64,000 bases of DNA from CAVUDO01 sp963740255 (GTDB lineage Bacteria; Actinomycetota; Actinomycetes; Mycobacteriales; Cryptosporangiaceae), in assembly GCA_963740255.1 (NCBI GenBank), contig CAVUDO010000002.1:1550001-1614000 (forward strand), read 5' to 3'. Shown piece by piece: positions 59,519-64,000 of this stretch (position 1 is its first letter; every line of letters begins with the position of its first letter). The position numbers and the translations under genes are program-made. Under the pieces are notes generated by a model. The model worked only from the letters and a program-made list of their open reading frames with translations. It made no database searches and was not told where the DNA came from.

Positions 59519-60679
59519 TCAGTATTCCGGGAGGCTGGGGTCGACCTGCTTGATCCAGCCCAGCACGCCGCCCCGCACGTGCACCGCGTCCGCGAACCCG
59601 GCCTCCTTCACCGCGGCGAGCGCCTCGGCCGAGCGCACGCCCGACTTGCAGTACAGGACGACCTGCCGGTCCTGCGGCAGCCGCGCCAGCGCCTGGCCGG
59701 TCACGAGGTCGCCCTTGGGGATCAGCACCGAGCCGGGAATCTTCACGATCTCGTACTCGGCCGGCTCCCGGACGTCGACCAGGAAGAAGTCCTTGCCGGC
59801 GTCGCCCCACTCCTTGAGCTCGGCCGCCGTGATCGTCGAGCCGCGGGCGGCCTCGGCCGCCTCGGTCGAGACCGCACCGCAGAACTCCTCGTAGTCGATC
59901 AGGCCGGTGATCGGCGCGGCGTCGGGGTCCTTGCGGATCTTCACCGTGCGCCAGGTCATCTCCAGGGCGTCGTAGACCATCAGCCGGCCGAGCAGCGTCT
60001 CGCCGATGCCGGTGAGCAGCTTGATCGCCTCGGTGGTCTGCACGGCGGCGATCGAGGCGCAGAGCACGCCCAGTACGCCGCCCTCCGCGCAGGAAGGCAC
60101 CATGCCCGGCGGCGGCGGCTCGGGGTAGAGGTCGCGGTAGTTCGGGCCGTGCTCGTCCCAGAAGACGCTGACCTGGCCCTCGAACCGGTAGATCGAGCCC
60201 CAGACGTACGGCTTGCCCAGCAGCACGCAGGCGTCGTTGACCAGGTACCGGGTCGCGAAGTTGTCGGTGCCGTCCACGATCAGGTCGTAGCCGGCGAAGA
60301 TGTCCAGCGCGTTGTCGGAGTCCAGCCGGGTTTCGTGCAGGTTGACCGTTACGTACGGGTTGATCTCCAGCACGGAGTCGCGCGCCGACTGGGCCTTGGA
60401 CCGGCCGACGTCGGACTGGCCGTGGATGATCTGGCGCTGCAGGTTGGACTCGTCGACGGTGTCGTCGTCGAGAATGCCCAGCGTGCCCACGCCGGCCGCG
60501 GCCAGGTACATCAGGGTGGGCGAGCCCAGGCCGCCGGCGCCCACGCAGAGCACCCGGGCGTTCTTCAGCCGCTTCTGCCCGTCCATCCCCACGTCCGGGA
60601 TGATCAGGTGCCGCGAGTACCGCCGCACCTCGTCGGTGGTCAACGACTCGGCCGGCTCGACCAGCGGCGGCAGGGCCAC
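59519..60679 (-). CDS. moeZ: MoeZ/MoeBR adenylyltransferase-sulfurtransferase
   Basis: A 386-residue fusion of an E1-like adenylyltransferase and a rhodanese domain. GAGGLGSPT (47-55) binds ATP, VDGTDNFATRYLVNDA and SCAEGGVLGVLCASIAAVQT are family blocks, and CKSGVRSAEALAAV near residue 340 carries the rhodanese persulfide Cys. It adenylates and sulfurates sulfur-carrier proteins (MoaD, CysO, ThiS) for molybdopterin, cysteine and thiamine synthesis. GTG 60679 follows AGGAG with a 7-bp spacer. Rv3206c is the mycobacterial counterpart, and DUF3152 upstream matches too. Confidence 0.95.
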   Translation of the reverse strand: MALPPLVEPAESLTTDEVRRYSRHLIIPDVGMDGQKRLKNARVLCVGAGGLGSPTLMYLAAAGVGTLGILDDDTVDESNLQRQIIHGQSDVGRSKAQSARDSVLEINPYVTVNLHETRLDSDNALDIFAGYDLIVDGTDNFATRYLVNDACVLLGKPYVWGSIYRFEGQVSVFWDEHGPNYRDLYPEPPPPGMVPSCAEGGVLGVLCASIAAVQTTEAIKLLTGIGETLLGRLMVYDALEMTWRTVKIRKDPDAAPITGLIDYEEFCGAVSTEAAEAARGSTITAAELKEWGDAGKDFFLVDVREPAEYEIVKIPGSVLIPKGDLVTGQALARLPQDRQVVLYCKSGVRSAEALAAVKEAGFADAVHVRGGVLGWIKQVDPSLPEY

Positions 60680-60777
60680 GGTGCTGCTCCTTCCGTGTCC
60701 GGCCGTCGAGCGACGGCCCGGGAGTGTCACGCGTCGCGGTCGCCCGACCGGGCCGCGCGTCCACATGCTCAGTGTGC

Positions 60778-60802
60778 AACCGCGCGGAGCCGTTCCGTTG
60801 TT
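60778..60802 (-). promoter_or_regulatory. Possible SigH-type promoter of moeZ
   Basis: On the minus strand GGAAC (60802-60798), 17 bp, GTT (60780-60778). This is one base shorter than the sigH promoter spacing. moeZ is in the SigH regulon of mycobacteria as I remember, which lends support. Confidence 0.4.
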
Positions 60803-60845
60803 CCTGCCGTCCAGATCCTGGGACCGCCCGGGTTCGGACCGCTGG

Positions 60846-62366
60846 TCAGGGCGCCGACGGTCCGGTGACCAGCTTGCCGTCGACGTACGGCCACGGGTTG
60901 GCCTGGCAGCCGCGCAGGCCCAGGGTCTGCTGCTGCATCACCGGCGCCAGCCGGCCCGGGCCGGGGCACGCCATGTGGCCACGGCCGAGCCGGTGGCCGA
61001 CCTCGTGGTTGACGACGTACAGCCGGTAGGTGGCGACATCGCCCTCGAACTCCGGCACGGCGAGCAGCCATCGGGCCAGGTTGATGACGACGGAGCTGCC
61101 CGTGCGACACGACGTGTAGCCGCGGGTCTCCAGACCGCCCGCGCCGCAGATCCGATCGGTGGTGTCGGGGGTGGCGAGCTGGATCACGAAATCCGGTGGG
61201 CCATAGGACACTCGCTGGAACCCCCACCGGCCGCCGGCGGTCCAGCTGCGCGAATTCGCCAGCGTCGCGTCCACCTCGGCGGCGAACGCTGTCGCGTCCT
61301 GCCCCGAACCCTCCTCGACCTCCACCTTGTACCGCAGGACGGTGCCACGGCCGACGACGTCCGTCCGTCCGGACGCGACCGTGAAGGTGCCGGCACCGCG
61401 CCGCGGCACCGACCCGGACGGAGCCGAGGTCGGGCCCTTTTCGGCCTGGTGCGTCGAATCGGTGCTCGGCCCGGTGACCGCGGGGTTTGTCGGAGACGCG
61501 CCGGCGACGGGCACCCGGGCGGTCGCCCGCCGCTGCTCCGCGGCCGGAGCGCGGAGCAAGTCGTAGCCGACGACCACGACGACCACCACCGAGATCGCGA
61601 CGACCACCCCGCTGCGACGCTGCCGGGACAGGCGCGCGGCTGTTGCCGTCGCCCGTTCGGTCCGGCGGGCCGCGGCCCGCCGCGCCGCGGCGCGGCGCCC
61701 GGCGGCGAGGTCCGGGACGGCCCCGTCGTCGGCCCCGTCGTCGGCGTCGTGGTCGGGCGAGTCGTCGTCGTACGGAACGTCGTCGTCGTACGGACGGTCG
61801 AGGCTGGCGTTGTGGCCGTAGTCGTCGTCCCGGCCGGGCCCTTCGTCGTACCTCGACGCGTCGTCACTGCGCGGGTCGTCGTAGTACTGGTCGTCGTCAC
61901 GCGCGACACGGCGGCGAGGATCGCGGCTACGGCGGCCGGGAGGGCCATCGTCGCGGTCCACGCGGCGGCGGGGAGGGTCGCCGTCGTAGTCGACCCGGCG
62001 GTCCTCGTCGCGGTCCACGCGGCGGCGGGGAGGGCCATCGTCGCGGTCCACGCGGCGGCGGGGAGGGTCGCCGTCGTAGTCGACCCGGCGGTCCTCGTCG
62101 CGGTCCGCGCGGCGGCGGTCATCGTCGTACGGGGCGGGCCTCGCGGGCCGGCGGAGTCCACCGGCGACCGCCACGCCGCCGGACGGCGTCCTGCGGGCCC
62201 CGGCCGGGCGGCGGGCCCCCGGCTCGGGTCCGACGGCCGGGCGACCGGAGGCACCGGGCTCGGCGGGCCGCTCCGGCCGACCGGACAGGTCGCGGTCGAG
62301 CCGGCGGCCGCCGTCGCGGCTCCGCCCGGCGCCCTCGCCCCTGGTCGTGGACTCGCCGCTCAGCAC
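60846..62366 (-). CDS. DUF3152 protein with zinc-protease motif and long disordered N-terminus
   Basis: A 506-residue protein. Residues 1-260 are Arg/Asp/Pro-rich and disordered, including two nearly identical 30-residue repeats. A transmembrane helix follows (GVVVAISVVVVVVVGYDLL), then the extracytoplasmic DUF3152 domain with NHEVGHRLGRGHMACPG near residue 453, an HExxHxxGxxH metzincin-type zinc motif. Cysteines in ICGAGG, TSCRTG, MACPG and RGCQANP probably form disulfides. A secreted-face peptidase is likely but unproven. GTG 62366 overlaps the upstream hydrolase stop by 7 bp. Counterpart of Rv3207c. Confidence 0.88.
   Translation of the reverse strand: MLSGESTTRGEGAGRSRDGGRRLDRDLSGRPERPAEPGASGRPAVGPEPGARRPAGARRTPSGGVAVAGGLRRPARPAPYDDDRRRADRDEDRRVDYDGDPPRRRVDRDDGPPRRRVDRDEDRRVDYDGDPPRRRVDRDDGPPGRRSRDPRRRVARDDDQYYDDPRSDDASRYDEGPGRDDDYGHNASLDRPYDDDVPYDDDSPDHDADDGADDGAVPDLAAGRRAAARRAAARRTERATATAARLSRQRRSGVVVAISVVVVVVVGYDLLRAPAAEQRRATARVPVAGASPTNPAVTGPSTDSTHQAEKGPTSAPSGSVPRRGAGTFTVASGRTDVVGRGTVLRYKVEVEEGSGQDATAFAAEVDATLANSRSWTAGGRWGFQRVSYGPPDFVIQLATPDTTDRICGAGGLETRGYTSCRTGSSVVINLARWLLAVPEFEGDVATYRLYVVNHEVGHRLGRGHMACPGPGRLAPVMQQQTLGLRGCQANPWPYVDGKLVTGPSAP
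61941..62120. repeat. 90-bp tandem repeat, two copies
   Basis: Copies at 61941-62030 and 62031-62120 are nearly identical and encode about 30 residues each (VDRDEDRRVDYDGDPPRRR followed by VDRDDGPPRRR) in the disordered region of the DUF3152 protein. Within each copy the sub-motif gcggtccacgcggcggcggg occurs twice. Confidence 0.85.
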
Positions 62367-63382
62367 GCCTCCTCGGTGTCCACCGCGCCGCGGACGGTCA
62401 CCGCACCGCGACGTTCCCGTTTCGCCCTCCCGCAGGTCTCCGAGACGTCCGCCAGCATCCCGGCCACGGCTCGGGCCAGGATACGGGGCTCTTCCAACTG
62501 GGCGGTATGACCGACACCGTCCAGGATGAGAAGTCTGCTGTGCGGGATCGCGCGGGCCGTCCGCGGAGCGAGCCGGACGTCCACCAGCCGATCCTTGTTG
62601 CCCCACACGACCAGCGTCGTTGCGGCGATGCGTCGGACCAGGCTCCACAGCGACAGACCGCCGGGCCGTAGGTAGGAGTAGGCCAGGCCGCGGAGGCTGC
62701 GCACGTATGCCTCAGCGGCCCACGGCAGATCGAGCCGGTAGGCCGCCTCTCGCACGGCCTCCTCCCGGCGTTGGGAGGAGACCCGGGACGGATCGCCGAA
62801 GCAGGTGTCCAACACGCCCTGGACCATCTGCTCCGGCGTGACCTGGCGCACCACCCGTTCGACCAGCCGCTCCACCCCGGGCAGCACGAGCACCGGCAGC
62901 ATCCGGCGGTGCGCGGGGCCAGGCCGCAGTACCGGCATCGCCGGCGAGATCAGGGTGAGCGTGCGCACCAGCTCGGGACGGGTGGCCGCGAGCCGCGCCG
63001 CCACGGCGCCACCGAGGGAGTTGCCCACCAGGTGCACGGGTCCGCGCCCGGCCTGCTCGATCCAGCGGGCCACGAGACCGGCGAACGCCTGCTGCGTGTA
63101 GCCCGCCCGCCGGGCCGGACCGCTCCGCCCGCTGCCGGGGAGATCGATGGCCTGGCCGTCCAACCGGTCGGCCAGCAGGCCGGCGAGATCGGTCCAGTTC
63201 TGGGACGACCCACCCAGCCCGTGGACGTACAGTGCCGGCTCCGCGTCCGGCACCGTGGCCGGGGTGTCGCGGACGAACAGCGTGACGCCGTCGACGTCCA
63301 CCTCGCGTCCCGGCCACGGCGGCGGGAGCGGCTGGGGGCTCGGCCGAAGCGTGTCGTCGGCGGCCAGGCGGGCACGGATCAC
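62360..63382 (-). CDS. Alpha/beta-fold hydrolase
   Basis: A 340-residue hydrolase. ALYVHGLGGSSQNW provides the oxyanion hole, VHLVGNSLGGAVAARLA the nucleophile Ser near residue 121, LVVWGNKDRLVDVRLAPRTA the acid and LDGVGHTAQLEEP the His. A cap domain with arginine-rich helices lies between. The N-terminal 30 residues are Pro-rich. The substrate is unknown; ester or lactone hydrolysis is typical. GTG 63382 was chosen; the frame extends upstream without homology. Confidence 0.88.
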   Translation of the reverse strand: MIRARLAADDTLRPSPQPLPPPWPGREVDVDGVTLFVRDTPATVPDAEPALYVHGLGGSSQNWTDLAGLLADRLDGQAIDLPGSGRSGPARRAGYTQQAFAGLVARWIEQAGRGPVHLVGNSLGGAVAARLAATRPELVRTLTLISPAMPVLRPGPAHRRMLPVLVLPGVERLVERVVRQVTPEQMVQGVLDTCFGDPSRVSSQRREEAVREAAYRLDLPWAAEAYVRSLRGLAYSYLRPGGLSLWSLVRRIAATTLVVWGNKDRLVDVRLAPRTARAIPHSRLLILDGVGHTAQLEEPRILARAVAGMLADVSETCGRAKRERRGAVTVRGAVDTEEAC

Positions 63383-63416
63383 CGTTTCAGTCTGCCGCGT
63401 CCCGCCCTGGCCACCG

Positions 63417-64000
63417 TCAGGAGGAGTAGCTCTCACCGGGATAGGGCTGCCGCGGTCCGGGCGGAATCGCCGGATAGACACCCGAGGACGAGCCCAGCGC
63501 GACCCACGGCGGCGGCACCGGTTCCTGCAGGTCCCACGGCGGTGGCGGGGCGGCGTCCCGAGCGGGCTCTCCCGACCCGGGGAACCACGAGCCGGCCGGC
63601 GGCGCGGACGACGGGCTCCCGTATCCGGGCGGAAGGTAGCTCGGCATCCCGTTGCCCTGTGGCGGGTAGGCGTCCGGCGAGCCGTAACCCGGGGCGTGGG
63701 ACGACGCTGGCACCGGGTAGCTCCCCGACGGCGCGGCGGGCGCGCCGTAGGTCGACGCGGCCGGCGGCGCGCTGGCCGGGTACGAGGGTGCCGCGCCGTA
63801 GGGCTGGTACGCCGGCGGCGCGCTGGCCGGGTACGAGGGTGCCGCGCCGTAGGGCTGGTACGCCGGCGGCGCGCTGGCCGGGTACGACGGTGCCGCGCCG
63901 TAGGGCTGGTACGCCGGCGGGGACGCGTACGGCTGGGTGGACTGCGCAGGCTGCCACGCCCCTCCCCCGTTGTCGCCGTGGTCCCGACCTCCCGAGGACG
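63417..64000 (-). CDS. Pro/Tyr/Ala-rich repeat protein, N-terminus beyond the window
   Basis: The frame is open to the right edge, so only the last 193 codons or so are seen. It is low-complexity: three 17-residue repeats AYQPYGAAPSYPASAPP, then PGYGSPDAYPPQ, PGYGSPSSAPPAGSWFPGSG, PPPPWDLQEPVPPPWVALGS and a terminal PRQPYPGESYSS. Such Pro/Tyr-rich tails are usually disordered extensions of actinobacterial membrane or regulatory proteins; the folded part must lie outside the window. No function can be assigned. Confidence 0.7.
   Translation of the reverse strand, partial: SSGGRDHGDNGGGAWQPAQSTQPYASPPAYQPYGAAPSYPASAPPAYQPYGAAPSYPASAPPAYQPYGAAPSYPASAPPAASTYGAPAAPSGSYPVPASSHAPGYGSPDAYPPQGNGMPSYLPPGYGSPSSAPPAGSWFPGSGEPARDAAPPPPWDLQEPVPPPWVALGSSSGVYPAIPPGPRQPYPGESYSS
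63790..63942. repeat. 51-bp tandem repeat, three copies
   Basis: Units beginning gccgcgccgtagggctggta at 63790, 63841 and 63892 are spaced exactly 51 bp (17 codons). The first two are nearly identical and the third diverges at its end. They encode the AYQPYGAAPSYPASAPP repeats of the edge gene. Confidence 0.85.

Noticed and set aside
61941..62120. Regularly repeated DNA considered as a CRISPR array
   Set aside because: Two head-to-tail copies inside a coding frame with no unique spacers; the 51-bp repeats at 63790 are also coding. No cas genes are present.
60300..62510. A plus-strand frame of about 736 codons opposite moeZ and the DUF3152 gene (60300-62510)
   Set aside because: Antisense shadow with valine/arginine-rich low complexity; the minus-strand genes have clear domains.
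63433..63957. A 174-codon minus-strand frame rich in repeated RRGT/VPGQRAAGVPAL units
   Set aside because: It is an alternate frame over the 51-bp repeats; the Pro/Tyr frame runs open to the window edge and has the composition expected for such tails.

Overview
The window is chromosomal DNA from a very GC-rich actinobacterium. Third codon positions are almost all G or C, GTG starts and 4-bp start/stop overlaps (GTGA, ATGA) are common, and the gene set is diagnostic for the phylum: WhiB proteins including WhiB7, SigH/RsrA, mycoredoxin, AdnAB, UvrD2, BsaP, bL37, the UPF0182 membrane protein and MoeZ. The order of many genes matches two Mycobacterium tuberculosis neighbourhoods as I remember them (Rv3221c-Rv3228 and Rv3193c-Rv3207c), with insertions. 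I cannot name the genus from the sequence alone.

Layout. 1-2.2 kb: end of bioB, a GNAT gene, the biotin synthase helper bsaP, a small biotin-carrier protein and the tiny ribosomal protein bL37. 2.2-5.7 kb: sigH-rsrA redox-stress pair with a SigH-type promoter, a small hydrolase, a WhiB protein and an SRAP-domain protein. 5.7-10.4 kb: aroA-rsgA (coupled), an uncharacterised gene, hisN and a multi-span permease. 10.4-14.6 kb: accessory regulators and transport (GntR, two unknown small proteins, DUF952, ArsR-MFS). 14.6-17.7 kb: a defence-like islet, a TIR-STAND NTPase divergent from a small protein that resembles its C-terminal domain, lying between a degenerate tRNA-like sequence and an initiator tRNA gene. 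17.8-30 kb: conserved UPF0182-PPA1309-PDZ protease-DUF2342-YgjP-DUF5679-RRE/E1-like-UbiB block, interrupted by a sigma factor/beta-propeller pair. 30-34.7 kb: whiB7 with an elaborate leader, uvrD2, mycoredoxin, nudC. 34.7-47.3 kb: two M16 peptidase-family genes, an acyl-CoA ligase, membrane/secreted proteins, a 5'-nucleotidase, and two genes (alpha/beta hydrolase, M6 metalloprotease) shattered by frameshifts. 47.3-54.6 kb: adnA-adnB and an alkyltransferase-like gene. 54.9-58.9 kb: membrane protein-DUF4397-class F sortase cell-surface cluster. 59-64 kb: moeZ, DUF3152 protein, alpha/beta hydrolase and a repeat-rich protein cut by the window edge.

How it works together. Several modules handle stress: SigH/RsrA (thiol oxidation) with likely SigH promoters at sigH and, less certainly, at mycoredoxin and moeZ; WhiB7 (antibiotic response) under attenuation control; AdnAB, UvrD2, SRAP and the alkyltransferase-like protein for DNA repair. 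The best candidate for an undescribed system is the TIR-STAND/small-protein pair at 14.7-17.5 kb. The density of indels at 43.3-46.4 kb looks more like sequence error than gene decay.
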